Of a stretch of 64,000 nucleotides of DNA, positions 50,809 through 59,552 are shown in pieces. How positions within the stretch are numbered: position 1 is the stretch's first letter; each line of letters starts with the position of its first letter. This DNA comes from a virus, in the IMG/VR virus record IMGVR_UViG_3300047322_001193, positions 1 through 64,000 of that record; one strand, written 5' to 3'. Both the position numbers and the translations under genes were made by a program. Under the pieces are notes generated by a model. The model saw nothing but the letters and a program-made list of their open reading frames with translations. It was not told the origin of the DNA and searched no databases.

Positions 50809-50924
50809 AACATTCCTCGACTACAGTGTAGTGGCCAATTCGGTGCGTGTGGGTGGTAGTGTAGGCGTGGTGTGGTATCAACACAAGACACAAAATGTAG
50901 TCGGGTGTGGTCGTGTCCGACACA
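50809..50924 (-). promoter_or_regulatory. promoter-bearing gap before the glycan operon
   Basis: The 116-nt gap carries ACTGTAGTCG on the minus strand (50818-50827), TTGATA-N17-TACCAC as a weak promoter, and the phrase ACTACATTTTGTG, which recurs almost unchanged (ACTAGATTTTGTG) in the promoter of the replication operon at 59559-59575. It starts transcription of genes 50808 to 42055. No gene is seen. Confidence 0.45.
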
Positions 50925-53717
50925 TCATTTGAGCCCACCCCAGGTCTTTGCGAACGCACCCTTCGCACCAATCGGGATCATCAGCTTCACCGCTTCCTGC
51001 AGTTCGTTGCGGATGAGAACATCAGCGACATCAGCGATATCTTCGTCCATCTCGAAGATTAGCTCGTCGTGAATTTGTAGTATCGGCTCGATGTAATGGC
51101 TCTCACTCCACAACTGCGGCAGCACACGCTCCCAGATCCCTTTCATGCCGAATTTGAAGATCTCCTGCGCTGTGGTCTGGATGTCGTGATTGAGACAGAC
51201 ACGTTCCGTCTCCGATCTCAAACGGTTGTTGAAGGAATTCATCGCGGGCAGGTATCGAATGCGCCCGAACATCGAACGCACATACGCATTCTGACGGGCT
51301 TCGGACTTCTTCTCTTCCATCAACCGGCGCACGCCAGGATAGGCGTCGACCAGGTACGCATCGATCATCGCTTTGCACTCAACTTCACTGCGGTCGATCC
51401 CCCGCAGCTTCATCTGTCCCTGAAGCCCCTGCGAGGTGAGGCCGTAGACAATGCCGAAGCCGATACTCTTCGCACTGTCCCGTTGCCAGGTGCCTTTGCC
51501 GACCTGATCCATAGGGAGTCCGAACACGAGAGATGCAGTCTTCTGGTGAATGTCCTCGCCTGAGAGGAAGATGTTGATCAGTGTCGGGTCTTCACTTCGA
51601 TGCGCCAGCACTCGCATCTCGATCTGATCGAGATCCCAGGAGCCCAGCACACACCCGTCTTTGGCGACGAAGCCGTCACGGATCGCTTTGCCCAGCTTCT
51701 TGCCACCCACTTCACGTTGCGAGCGGGCTGGGATTGCCATCAGGTTAGGTTCGCTGCATGCCAACCGTCCACTCGGTACGCCGGTGATGCGGAGTTTGGG
51801 GTGGATCCGCCCGTCCTGCTTCATCCACTTGCCGAGCCTGTCGGTGTAAGTTCCCTTCATCTTCGACAGCTCGCGGTAGTCAGCGATCAGTGCCAGCACG
51901 GGATTGTTATCGAGCATCCGCAACGCTTCGATAGTGGTGTCATCAGTAGAGGGTTGCTTCGAGTCAGGGTTGTAACGCTGGACCGGCATCTTCAGGACGC
52001 TGAACAGAAGGTTCGCGACCTGGAGGGGTGAATTGGGATTGAGATCGTAGCCGATCTCTTTACGGATCTGCGCCAGACACGCCTTCTTCTCAATTTCGAG
52101 GTCACGCCCGAGCTCTTTGAAGTACTCCGCGTCGACCTTGAAACCGATGTGCATCATGCGGTCGACCATCGGAATGACCGCGATGTCGAGGTTGTACGCG
52201 TCGGTGAGCCCCATATCTTCGATGCGCTGCTTGAGAATGGGATAGATCACCCAGGTATCGTCGGCATCACCAGCGGAATAGTTGGTCGCCTTCTTACGCC
52301 CCTCCGGACCAAACACCGTTTCGAGCGCATCCAGGCCCGCTTCCGGCATCGCACCAAACATCAGCGCCGCTGCACCGGTCTGGTCGGGCAGATCCTCCTC
52401 GACATCCTCCCAACGCTTACGAGGGTCTTTGGCGGTCTTGGGATCCGGGAAGAGGTGAATGATATCGGGCGGCGCATTCGCACCAGTGAGCGCGGCGTAG
52501 GCTTTGCGCGGGGTTCGACACTCGATCCAACCAGTACGTGTCTTGTTGTACCTGCCGACCGTGATGCCGAGTGCGGTCAGCTCCTTCTTCAGCGCCGTCA
52601 TCTCTTTCTTGTCACGAGTGCGAGTGCTCAGAATCTCGCCCTTGTGCACGCCGAGAATCCCTTCAATGCGCCGGTTCAGCGACTGCGGGCTATAGATCCT
52701 GGGCTCCTCATCCTCGAAGTACAACTCCTCCGCACTCGGACCCCAGTCGTGATCGGCAATCTTCTCCAGCCAATCCAGCGCCAGCTCGCGACTCGCGGGG
52801 CCGATCACTTCCAGGTAACTCTCACGCCGCAGCCCACGGTGCTGGTATGCCAGTTCCTTGAGCCCAACCACCGAGACGCGGAGCAAGGACGCCATCACCA
52901 TCGTGTCGTCGAAGTTGGTGACCGTGACCTGCATGTCTCGGAGTACTGCCAGATCGTGAAGGGAGTTGTGCAGGATCACGCGGGAGTGCTCGATTTGACG
53001 CCGGAACTCGAAGAGCGGGACACGATCATTCACCCGGATAACGTGAGCGCGCCGCGGCTGGTTCGAGAAGGAGAGCCCCCAGGGGTTGCCCTTCAGACCT
53101 TCCGTATCGACTGCTATGAGTGGTGGGTGATGCAGCCAGTCCACATCACTGGTCGAGGTCGCTTCCAGATAGATGTAGGTAGCGTCGGGAGATTCCCACA
53201 CCGGCGGCAGCAGCTCACCTTCCAGAACCTTACGTGCTTGGTCAAAGGCGTACCAGATCTGTGGCTGCAGGTCCGGCTCGTACATGCGCAGGTGGTTCGG
53301 GATCACAATTGCCGGGCGGATCAGTTCAGGTGAGGTGAAGTAGTGGGGCAGTCCGATCACTTCACCCAGATCCACATCCTTACCCAGGAATCGTTGGGTG
53401 GGCATACGCCCCAGCGTCATGATGACTTCGGGCTGGCACATCGAGAGCTGGAAAGAGAGCTCCTCCTCATCGATGTCCTTCTCAGTGATTCCAGAACGGT
53501 TCTCCACCACTTTCAGGCAGAGGTTGGTGAGGAAGACCCGCTGACGACTCCAGCCCAGCACCCAGCGCAGATAGCGGGTCAGCTCGTTGCCCGTAACGGC
53601 TCGCGGGTGGAATGGTACGCCCGTCTTCGATTCCACTTCACCAGGATGTTCACCGATGATGAGCAGGCGAGCGGGCCAGGGTCCTTGACCTGGAACGATG
53701 CTGAATGTGCCACTCAT
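50925..53717 (-). CDS. DNA polymerase A with N-terminal UDG-like domain, 930 aa
   Basis: Residues 1-170 resemble family-4/5 uracil-DNA glycosylases (LLIIGEHPGEVESKTGVPF; VFLTNLC; PEVIMTLGR), but the last active-site His motif is degenerate. The 3'-5' exonuclease has D204/E206 (IAVDTEG), D255 (NSLHDL) and Y480...D484, with an extra about 170 residues (305-475) between the second and third motifs. The polymerase has motif A D695 (WDLDQIEMR), motif B R746/K750/F754/Y758, and motif C HDE (883-885). It is the replicative polymerase. UDG-PolA fusion is known in SPO1-like phages. Confidence 0.85.
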   Translation of the reverse strand: MSGTFSIVPGQGPWPARLLIIGEHPGEVESKTGVPFHPRAVTGNELTRYLRWVLGWSRQRVFLTNLCLKVVENRSGITEKDIDEEELSFQLSMCQPEVIMTLGRMPTQRFLGKDVDLGEVIGLPHYFTSPELIRPAIVIPNHLRMYEPDLQPQIWYAFDQARKVLEGELLPPVWESPDATYIYLEATSTSDVDWLHHPPLIAVDTEGLKGNPWGLSFSNQPRRAHVIRVNDRVPLFEFRRQIEHSRVILHNSLHDLAVLRDMQVTVTNFDDTMVMASLLRVSVVGLKELAYQHRGLRRESYLEVIGPASRELALDWLEKIADHDWGPSAEELYFEDEEPRIYSPQSLNRRIEGILGVHKGEILSTRTRDKKEMTALKKELTALGITVGRYNKTRTGWIECRTPRKAYAALTGANAPPDIIHLFPDPKTAKDPRKRWEDVEEDLPDQTGAAALMFGAMPEAGLDALETVFGPEGRKKATNYSAGDADDTWVIYPILKQRIEDMGLTDAYNLDIAVIPMVDRMMHIGFKVDAEYFKELGRDLEIEKKACLAQIRKEIGYDLNPNSPLQVANLLFSVLKMPVQRYNPDSKQPSTDDTTIEALRMLDNNPVLALIADYRELSKMKGTYTDRLGKWMKQDGRIHPKLRITGVPSGRLACSEPNLMAIPARSQREVGGKKLGKAIRDGFVAKDGCVLGSWDLDQIEMRVLAHRSEDPTLINIFLSGEDIHQKTASLVFGLPMDQVGKGTWQRDSAKSIGFGIVYGLTSQGLQGQMKLRGIDRSEVECKAMIDAYLVDAYPGVRRLMEEKKSEARQNAYVRSMFGRIRYLPAMNSFNNRLRSETERVCLNHDIQTTAQEIFKFGMKGIWERVLPQLWSESHYIEPILQIHDELIFEMDEDIADVADVLIRNELQEAVKLMIPIGAKGAFAKTWGGLK

Positions 53718-54445
53718 GATCGCTTCTGCTTCCAGATCTCTTCCACTACACCCGCCGCGATGCCTTTGCCGATGCCGGTGATCTTGCGCCACTCCTCGAC
53801 AGGCGCGAGGATCATGTCGACCACACTCGTGTAGTGTTGCTCGACAGCTTGAGCACGCTTCCAGCCGACGCCTTTCAACTGTGCCGCCATGCGTCGGAGT
53901 AGTGATGTGGGTAGGAGTGGCGGCTCGCCCGAGTAGTCGAACGCGCAGCCAGAGCGGTGTTCATCGAACGTCTTGTCGGTCCACCAATGGTGAAGATTCG
54001 AGATGCAGCGCGCCGTCTCGTTCTGGTCGTAGGTGCGCCGCACATGGACGTTGTAGCGATTCTCCATGGTGGTCAGAAACCCGTCGAGATCGCGATACAT
54101 CCAGCGTTTGGCACCGAACTCGGCACTGCGCCAGCCGCTCTTACCTGGCACCTGCAGCACACCGGTTTGTGGATCCGGGCGATAGCGACCCTCCACCACG
54201 AGATAGACGCGGTGATAGTCGCGCAGCAGTCCCGGGAGTTGATGGCCTGCGAATCTCCCGTCCACCATCGAGCACAGCATGTCGGCGAGCGCTTTCCTCT
54301 CGACACCGATCATCAGCGGGACGCCTTCCGGGCCATTTCCCAGGAACATCGCGTCACCGAACTGCAATCGGCTCAATTTGGCCTGCTGTGGGGTGAAGAA
54401 CCGCATCAGCTCGCGACTTCCGACTCTGTCGTCCAACAAGATCAT
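53714..54445 (-). CDS. ERCC4/XPF-type nuclease with HhH, 243 aa
   Basis: ILLDDRVGSRELMRFF opens the fold. GD (G30 D31) and VERKALAD (E49-R50-K51 and D55) complete the ERCC4 signature GD-Xn-ERKxxxD, the metal-dependent active site for cutting branched DNA. The end has two helix-hairpin-helix units (LKGVGWKRAQAVEQHY; ITGIGKGIAAGVVEEI). The start at 54445 fits the family better than 54478 and has GGAAG upstream. It overlaps the polymerase start (ATGA) and probably processes replication or recombination intermediates. Confidence 0.8.
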   Translation of the reverse strand: MILLDDRVGSRELMRFFTPQQAKLSRLQFGDAMFLGNGPEGVPLMIGVERKALADMLCSMVDGRFAGHQLPGLLRDYHRVYLVVEGRYRPDPQTGVLQVPGKSGWRSAEFGAKRWMYRDLDGFLTTMENRYNVHVRRTYDQNETARCISNLHHWWTDKTFDEHRSGCAFDYSGEPPLLPTSLLRRMAAQLKGVGWKRAQAVEQHYTSVVDMILAPVEEWRKITGIGKGIAAGVVEEIWKQKRS

Positions 54446-54602
54446 TTCGTTTCTTCCAAGGTCGAGCGAGGCGCTCATGGGTTGAGAATCTCCGGCCACA
54501 TTTCACACAGCGACGGTTGCGCCAGATGCGGCGACCGTTATCGACGGGACGCGAATCGATGACGCGGGCGACGCCGTCACACTTGGGATCGGCGCAGCGC
54601 AT
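54354..54602 (-). CDS. NrdR-type zinc-ribbon protein, 82 aa
   Basis: MRCADPKCDGVARVIDSRPV followed by DNGRRIWRNRRCVKCGRRFS and THERL closely follows the zinc ribbon of bacterial NrdR (C-x4-C, VIDSRP, a basic run, CxxCGxRFxTxER). There is no ATP-cone domain; the next part runs in another frame over the start of the ERCC4 gene for 92-125 bases. In NrdR the ribbon binds NrdR boxes upstream of ribonucleotide reductase genes. A phage copy might capture that site. ATG overlaps the Sak4-like stop. Confidence 0.6.
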   Translation of the reverse strand: MRCADPKCDGVARVIDSRPVDNGRRIWRNRRCVKCGRRFSTHERLARPWKKRNDLVGRQSRKSRADAVLHPTAGQIEPIAVR

Positions 54603-55420
54603 CATGATTCCCAGTCCTCGACATTGGAGCCGGGGAACACATCCGCAGCCAGGTATGGGAAGGCGTTGGTGCGCAGCGGCCCGATCTGGCTGTATACCCG
54701 ATGTGTGATGAGCGGGTTCTGGGTGCACTTCAGCACTTTGGCCTGGAACGGTGAGTCGGTATCTTCGGGGTTGAAGTAGGTCTGCACAATTACCTGGCAG
54801 GCAAACCCGATATCACTGAACCCCGCCCGCTCTTTCTTGCCGGTGCGCCTGCCCTTCTCGGTGCCGGTCTTGGCATCGGTGTAGTTCTGCCACTCGTCCT
54901 TCAGCCGATGGATCATGATCAGGTTGGTGTCGGAGTCGAAAGCGGCGCGGATGAGTCGCCTGAACCCGTTATTCACTGCAACGTAGTGATGCGGCATCAC
55001 ATTCGTCAGCTTGCCGAACGCCTCTAATCGTGTCTGCTCCCAGATCTCGGTGGCGGTGTCCCACACGATGGTGCGGATCTCGGTACTGCGAACGGCGTGA
55101 TCGTAATCCTTGCGGAATGTCGTCATCACCTGCTCTGCCAGCAGCTGCGCTTTCGGGTCGTTGGAATCAGGGATGTCGTAGTCGAGCTGGTAGATCTTCT
55201 TCTTCGTCGCGAATTGTTTGAGCGTGAACTCGGTATTGAGATCGAATTTGAAGAACGCAATCGGACCGGGCGCTGTCAATGCGAGATCGGTCTTGCCGGT
55301 GCCCCAATCGCCTTCTATCGACATCACCATGCGACGTTTGATGGTGGAGTCGACCAGTTTGAAGTTAGGCGGTAATTGACCAGTAATGGGTAGAGTAGAT
55401 TGTGTCGTCTGAATGGGCAT
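54602..55420 (-). CDS. Sak4-like/RecA-fold ATPase, 272 aa
   Basis: SIEGDWGTGKTDLAL contains Walker A (G37-x4-GKT44) and RTIVWDTATEIWEQ is the Walker B strand. The rest has the RecA-like core of phage Sak4/AAA_24 proteins (MIHRLKDEWQNYTDA), which load single-strand annealing or repair enzymes. The neighbour at 55433 is a PD-(D/E)XK nuclease, the usual partner. ATGCCCATTC begins with the leader octamer AGACGACA inside codons 3-6, probably by chance. Confidence 0.7.
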   Translation of the reverse strand: MPIQTTQSTLPITGQLPPNFKLVDSTIKRRMVMSIEGDWGTGKTDLALTAPGPIAFFKFDLNTEFTLKQFATKKKIYQLDYDIPDSNDPKAQLLAEQVMTTFRKDYDHAVRSTEIRTIVWDTATEIWEQTRLEAFGKLTNVMPHHYVAVNNGFRRLIRAAFDSDTNLIMIHRLKDEWQNYTDAKTGTEKGRRTGKKERAGFSDIGFACQVIVQTYFNPEDTDSPFQAKVLKCTQNPLITHRVYSQIGPLRTNAFPYLAADVFPGSNVEDWES

Positions 55421-55432
55421 CTGAATCTCCTT

Positions 55433-56014
55433 CTATAACCAGCCTTCAGCACGTGCGTGGTTGACACACATCTGAAAGGCGTCATCGACTTCTTGTTGTG
55501 TGAATTGGAATTGATAGGCGCGGATCTGTGGCCCGGACCCTTTCCAGTCACCGACGATGAACCAGACCCGTAATCGTGCGGTGAGGGTCGCCAGCGCCTT
55601 GCAGTAGCACTTCATCTGCACATGCCAGTGCCAGAAATAGCTGGTGTCGTCGATCTCGTGGGATGACGACACGTACGTTGCTTTGTATTCTTCGAGCGCG
55701 TAATCGGACAGGTCAATGGCGTCGGGTGACATCGCGATCCCTGACAGATACAGCTCGCCGGGCCTGACCAGCACGCCATCCGACTTCTTGACTGCTGTGT
55801 CGCGGAAGACCTCACTCAAGAAGCGCTCCCACATGAATCCCATCGAGAAGTACCCCTGACGTGTCTGGTTATCAGTGTCGGGGTAGCGTTTGCCATGGAT
55901 CGACTTGTCGATGGCCGAGATGATCTGACCGAGGTGAAGCCCGGTAGAACGTGGGGTATCGGCTTCACTGTAATCTTCAGCGACGATCTCGAACGGGATG
56001 GGCGCGACGATCAC
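55433..56014 (-). CDS. PD-(D/E)XK nuclease, RecB/Cas4-like, 193 aa
   Basis: The active site is AMSPDAIDLS (D) followed by ALEEYKATYVSS (E-x-K), with a later helix WHVQMKCYCKALATLTARLR that matches the QxxxY-type motif in RecB-like exonucleases. Cysteines for a Cas4 Fe-S cluster are not evident. It would resect DNA ends for recombination with the Sak4-like ATPase. The stop is 12 bases from the next start. Confidence 0.7.
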   Translation of the reverse strand: MIVAPIPFEIVAEDYSEADTPRSTGLHLGQIISAIDKSIHGKRYPDTDNQTRQGYFSMGFMWERFLSEVFRDTAVKKSDGVLVRPGELYLSGIAMSPDAIDLSDYALEEYKATYVSSSHEIDDTSYFWHWHVQMKCYCKALATLTARLRVWFIVGDWKGSGPQIRAYQFQFTQQEVDDAFQMCVNHARAEGWL

Positions 56015-56193
56015 GATTCCACCTCCGGTTCGATACCGTCACCACCGTCAACGACCTGGATTCCTTCCAGCTTGCAGGAGATGCAGCACTGTGTCTTCGC
56101 GACGTAACAGCACAGACCGATGAGATCCTTACAGATCGGACACGGGGCCACTTCCCGCGTGAACTCACCACAGATGCTGCAATATCCCTGCAT
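56011..56193 (-). CDS. Cys-rich zinc protein, 60 aa
   Basis: Nearly a third of the first 45 residues are Cys or neighbours of Cys: CSICGEFTREVAPCPICKD, then CCYVAKTQCCISCKLEG. Two or three zinc ions could be bound in a ribbon or RING-like arrangement. Acidic C-terminus. It overlaps the nuclease by four bases. A small replication-operon protein; function unknown. Confidence 0.6.
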   Translation of the reverse strand: MQGYCSICGEFTREVAPCPICKDLIGLCCYVAKTQCCISCKLEGIQVVDGGDGIEPEVES

Positions 56194-56202
56194 GCCTGCC
56201 TC

Positions 56203-56988
56203 CTATGCGCCTGCGTAGACGATGCTTCCGTTCGCGGCGTCGTAGAACACACCACGCTCCACCAACGACCCGAGGAACGCGTCCTGGATCAGTATCTGCA
56301 GGATCGGCGAACGGTTGGCGTCGGCGGGAAGCTGGTTGAACACGGCAGTGGCGAGCGTCTTCTTGTCGAGCGTCTTGTCGGGTGCAGCCTTGAGTGCGAT
56401 CACCAGAGCGTTTGCGGCTGCGGGTTCGAGAGCGCTATCGACTGCCGCCTGAGACCCATTCGCGCCTTTCGCCTTGCTCGCGGGTGCGCCCTTGCTCGCG
56501 ACAGCGACGCCCATGGCCTGCAGGTTGTGGATCTTCGCGACCACCGCCAGCGCCTTCTTCTCCATCTTCTTGTTCCCGATCTGGCGCTCTTTGGTGGCCT
56601 CGTGCATGATGTCGACATCCAGCCCCATCAGGAGCGTGATGTCGTTGCCGAGCTTGTCTTCCGGGAAGTTCGCGTTCACGAGTGCGTGAAGGAACTGGAA
56701 GAGGTTGGTGCCGTCGTTCAGACCACCAGAGCTGCCGACCTTGCGCAGCCGCTTGCCGTCTTCGCTGGGGGTGAGGTTCTTGATATCGCCAGCCGAGTAG
56801 TACTGGGTATAGGTGCTGTCGTCGGTGCCCTTGTATTCGACACCGAGCGCAGGTACTGCATTCGGCTGCGTGCCGTTGTAGTCCCACAACGTGAACTTGG
56901 CTTCGAGGATCTTGTAGCGGCCTTCCGGCACCATACCGCCGCCGTGGATCGCATCGCTGGGCTTCAGACTTACATATTCATCAGACAT
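56203..56988 (-). CDS. single-strand DNA-binding protein candidate, 261 aa
   Basis: The N-terminal domain (PEGRYKILEAKFTLWDYNGT; ALGVEYKGTDDSTYTQYY; SPSEDGKRLRKVG) has the strand order of an OB-like fold seen in phage SSB-type/DUF669-like proteins. It is followed by a Lys/Ala linker (SKGAPASKAKGANG) and a helical C-terminal domain. It lies between helicase and nuclease genes, the usual place. ssDNA binding is inferred, not shown. Confidence 0.5.
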   Translation of the reverse strand: MSDEYVSLKPSDAIHGGGMVPEGRYKILEAKFTLWDYNGTQPNAVPALGVEYKGTDDSTYTQYYSAGDIKNLTPSEDGKRLRKVGSSGGLNDGTNLFQFLHALVNANFPEDKLGNDITLLMGLDVDIMHEATKERQIGNKKMEKKALAVVAKIHNLQAMGVAVASKGAPASKAKGANGSQAAVDSALEPAAANALVIALKAAPDKTLDKKTLATAVFNQLPADANRSPILQILIQDAFLGSLVERGVFYDAANGSIVYAGA

Positions 56989-58615
56989 GATTGGAATCTC
57001 CTATGTTGAGTTTGGGAAGCGGGTCAGAGAGCGTGAGATCGGAACGAACAGCGGCCTGGAACCAGCGCGGCGCGAATTTGCGGTGTCTGCGCCAGAACCA
57101 GGTCCACTGGTCGTCGATGATGAACACTTCGCACTGGTCGTCTGCAGAGCGCATGCCACGGCCACTGGCCTGCACAATCGTCTGCATGGCGACATACGGA
57201 CCGTAGTCGGCGTCCTGCTCACTGCGGGCTTTGGTGATCGAGGAACGGGTATCAGGAAAGGGAATCTTCGCGATGATGGCGTACTCGCACTCTTCAAACG
57301 GCAGATCCCATCCGGTTGTCATTGACGGGCTGACCAACACTGCGGGCGGATCGGCGCGTCGGAACTTCTCGACGACGGTACGTGTATTGGTGCCGTCGTG
57401 AACGTGCATGATGGAGCGGTTGCGCGAGAGCGAGAACAGCAGGTTGCGCCGCGCATAGGATGTGGTGTGGATGACACCCTTCCTGTCCTCGCGCCTGTCG
57501 ATGATCTGGTCGATACGGTTCACCCAGGTGCGCTGCTCCACATCGGTCCACTTGTGATGACAGCGCACTGATGGGACGTAGATCACCGGGCGGCGCGAGA
57601 CAGGAAACGTGCTGGGATACTCGAAGAACTGGAAGTCCTCTTTCTTCACACCCAGATATTCCAGCGTCTTCTCCTTGATCGTGGCCGACACCAGCACCAC
57701 TCGCGGGATATTCAGAAAGAGGTACTTCTCCGCGTACGGTGCTGCCCAGACGGGCGCGATCCTGACACGCTTCGGTTCGCGTTCCACCACCCAGACGCCT
57801 TCCATCTGCGCGATCACTTGAATGCGTTTCAGCAGGCTCTTCAGCGTGTGTGCCTCCCGCAACAACGCCGTCTCCGGGTGATCGCCGGAATCGCGAGCGG
57901 CCTTGATCTGATCATCGAGAGACGCGACACGGTACTGGGTGACAGCACAAACTTCCTGCGCCCAGCGCTTCCATACGAGCGGGTCTTCACCGGCAGGCAT
58001 GTGGCGACCGAGAATGGTCTCGACGTCAAAGTCGTTGAGTTCCACTTCCATCGAAGAAGCCAGTTCGTCGGGTGCGTTGTGCGCTTCATCCATCACCAGC
58101 AGATCGAACTTGCCGAGTCCATCAGAGTAGCGGTGCTGTGCGATCCAATAGGTGTAGTTGGTGACGACCAGCTTCGCGGATCGCGCCGCCATGACAGCAT
58201 CGAAGTAATAGCAGCCGCCTTTACGCAGACTGCACAGCGCACCGGCATGACAGGGACCGGCATCGCAGTTCTCACTACCCGACAGGCCCTGACCCCGAAA
58301 CTCGCCGCCGAACTTGAGCGCCTTGCACGGGTAGTTGTTCTGGCCGCGCACGTCGACCAGACCGCACTCGGCGAAATCCTGAACGAGTTGGGTTTGTAGA
58401 CCTTTGGTGGAAGTGAGGATTGCCGTGCGTTTGCCGGTGAGGATGGCCTGGACGATGTACATCACCGTCTTGCCGAAACCGGTAGGAGCGTTCGGAACCG
58501 CAAATCTCTTATCGCAGTCGATGAGGGCGAGTACGGCGCGATCCTGAGATGGACGCCAGCCGACGAACTTATCCGGGAGTCCGAGAAGTGCCGGGTCGGG
58601 AAGGAGGAGGCTCAT
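56981..58615 (-). CDS. DinG/XPD-like helicase with Fe-S cysteines, 544 aa
   Basis: SF2 helicase. Walker A PTGFGKT (44-50) and DEAH (176-179). Between them are cysteines C97, C117, C122, C128 and C135 (YPCKAL, NCDAGPCHAGALC), the position of the 4Fe-4S cluster in XPD/DinG. Domain 2 includes VLVSPSMTTGWDLPF and QASGRGMRSADD (motif VI). It probably unwinds DNA 5'-3' in replication or repair. The start has no clear ribosome site; ATG 58636 or GTG 58642, next to a G-run, are alternatives. Confidence 0.8.
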   Translation of the reverse strand: MSLLLPDPALLGLPDKFVGWRPSQDRAVLALIDCDKRFAVPNAPTGFGKTVMYIVQAILTGKRTAILTSTKGLQTQLVQDFAECGLVDVRGQNNYPCKALKFGGEFRGQGLSGSENCDAGPCHAGALCSLRKGGCYYFDAVMAARSAKLVVTNYTYWIAQHRYSDGLGKFDLLVMDEAHNAPDELASSMEVELNDFDVETILGRHMPAGEDPLVWKRWAQEVCAVTQYRVASLDDQIKAARDSGDHPETALLREAHTLKSLLKRIQVIAQMEGVWVVEREPKRVRIAPVWAAPYAEKYLFLNIPRVVLVSATIKEKTLEYLGVKKEDFQFFEYPSTFPVSRRPVIYVPSVRCHHKWTDVEQRTWVNRIDQIIDRREDRKGVIHTTSYARRNLLFSLSRNRSIMHVHDGTNTRTVVEKFRRADPPAVLVSPSMTTGWDLPFEECEYAIIAKIPFPDTRSSITKARSEQDADYGPYVAMQTIVQASGRGMRSADDQCEVFIIDDQWTWFWRRHRKFAPRWFQAAVRSDLTLSDPLPKLNIGDSNHV

Positions 58616-58645
58616 GACATGCGCACATGCGCACATCTGCACATG

Positions 58646-58690
58646 CCCCCTTGTACCCTTACCCCCCTACCCCCTACCCCCCTAACCCCC
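58646..58690 (-). repeat. G-tract repeat upstream of helicase
   Basis: On the minus strand, runs of 5, 6, 5, 6, 3 and 5 G are separated by TTA, TA, TA, TAA and TACAA, giving a clear G-quadruplex-forming pattern in mRNA or in the non-template strand. Next to it (58616-58645) is GCGCAC/GTGCGC, alternating purine-pyrimidine. The repeats occupy most of the 180-nt gap 58616-58795. A short frame there (58612-58794) overlaps the helicase start by ATGA but encodes only low-complexity residues. Confidence 0.6.
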
Positions 58691-58795
58691 ATACCGCGAA
58701 GCGCACATACGCCCCGGTCATGCGCACATTCGCAGCACCTCAAAACGAGTGTGTCCAAGATATAAGAAGGAGAGTATGAGAGGAAACATTGCATC

Positions 58796-59410
58796 TCAGA
58801 GTTCCTCGTCTCCATCAACCGGTACGTGGATGAACTTGCTCGGCTGAAGGTTCACGAACTCCAACTTGCTCTCGGCGATGGCACGGACGTCAGCGAACCG
58901 CTCCTCGATGCCATCCAACCAGGCCCGGCCCCAGTACGGTTCGGAGATGAGGGTCGACTCCGCACGCCGCTTCTCGCCCGCCAGGATGTAGGAGATCTCC
59001 CCCCAGGCCTTCTTCTTCTGCAGGTCGGCGATGGACTCGGTGAGGTGGTCGAGGTGGTTGAGGATCGCTGCAGCGGCCATCCTTCGCCTCACAACGGCGT
59101 TTGCAGCGTCGATGTTGGCCTCGACGGATGGGACGGCCTTCTCGATCCGCGAGAGCTGTAGGCAGGCCAGGAAGAAGCCATACCGCATCAGGTCGCCTGT
59201 AGTGCGGAATGGGAACTTCTTGCTGCCACAGATATCGGTGCCCCAGGCGAGAAGCTGGCCGGGTGCTCGAAACTGGCAGCGAGCGGAGTCGCCATTCTCG
59301 TCAACGGACGGGATGACGAATTCATCGGATGAATGCTGGAATCCGGGTTCTGGGTCAGGCTGATCGATCTCAGGCATCGTGAAATAGCGACGACGACGGG
59401 TCTCGGCCAT
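58796..59410 (-). CDS. hypothetical protein, first gene of replication operon, 204 aa
   Basis: Starts at 59410, about 140 bases after the promoter. The N-terminal half contains PSVDENGDSARCQFRAPGQL and GSKKFPFRTTGDLMRYGFFL, a pattern close to that of ribbon-helix-helix-like early proteins. The C-terminal half is helical (RRRMAAAAILNHLDHLTESI ... ADLQKKKAWGEISYIL). No known function. It may be a regulator or an initiation protein. Confidence 0.5.
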   Translation of the reverse strand: MAETRRRRYFTMPEIDQPDPEPGFQHSSDEFVIPSVDENGDSARCQFRAPGQLLAWGTDICGSKKFPFRTTGDLMRYGFFLACLQLSRIEKAVPSVEANIDAANAVVRRRMAAAAILNHLDHLTESIADLQKKKAWGEISYILAGEKRRAESTLISEPYWGRAWLDGIEERFADVRAIAESKLEFVNLQPSKFIHVPVDGDEEL

Positions 59411-59552
59411 AAAGCTGCCTCCGTACGTTGGCGAACATTGAATTGTTGGATTAGGGAAGTCGGGTCGGGATGTTCAAGCGCCGTCTGATTGGGGCGGTGT
59501 CGTCTGAGCAAACCGGCGAGACGGGAAGCAGACTACACCCGCACCACACTGT

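Noticed and set aside
52149-53333. 394-aa plus-strand open frame
   Set aside because: Antisense to the DNA polymerase gene, whose motifs are clear.
55951-57009. 352-aa plus-strand open frame
   Set aside because: Antisense to the ssDNA-binding candidate and zinc protein; no family motif.
58612-58794. Small minus-strand frame ending in an ATGA overlap with the helicase start
   Set aside because: Most of its codons come from the G-rich repeat and give low-complexity Gly-Arg-Val. The overlap is noted, but translation is not supported; it may be a leader at most.
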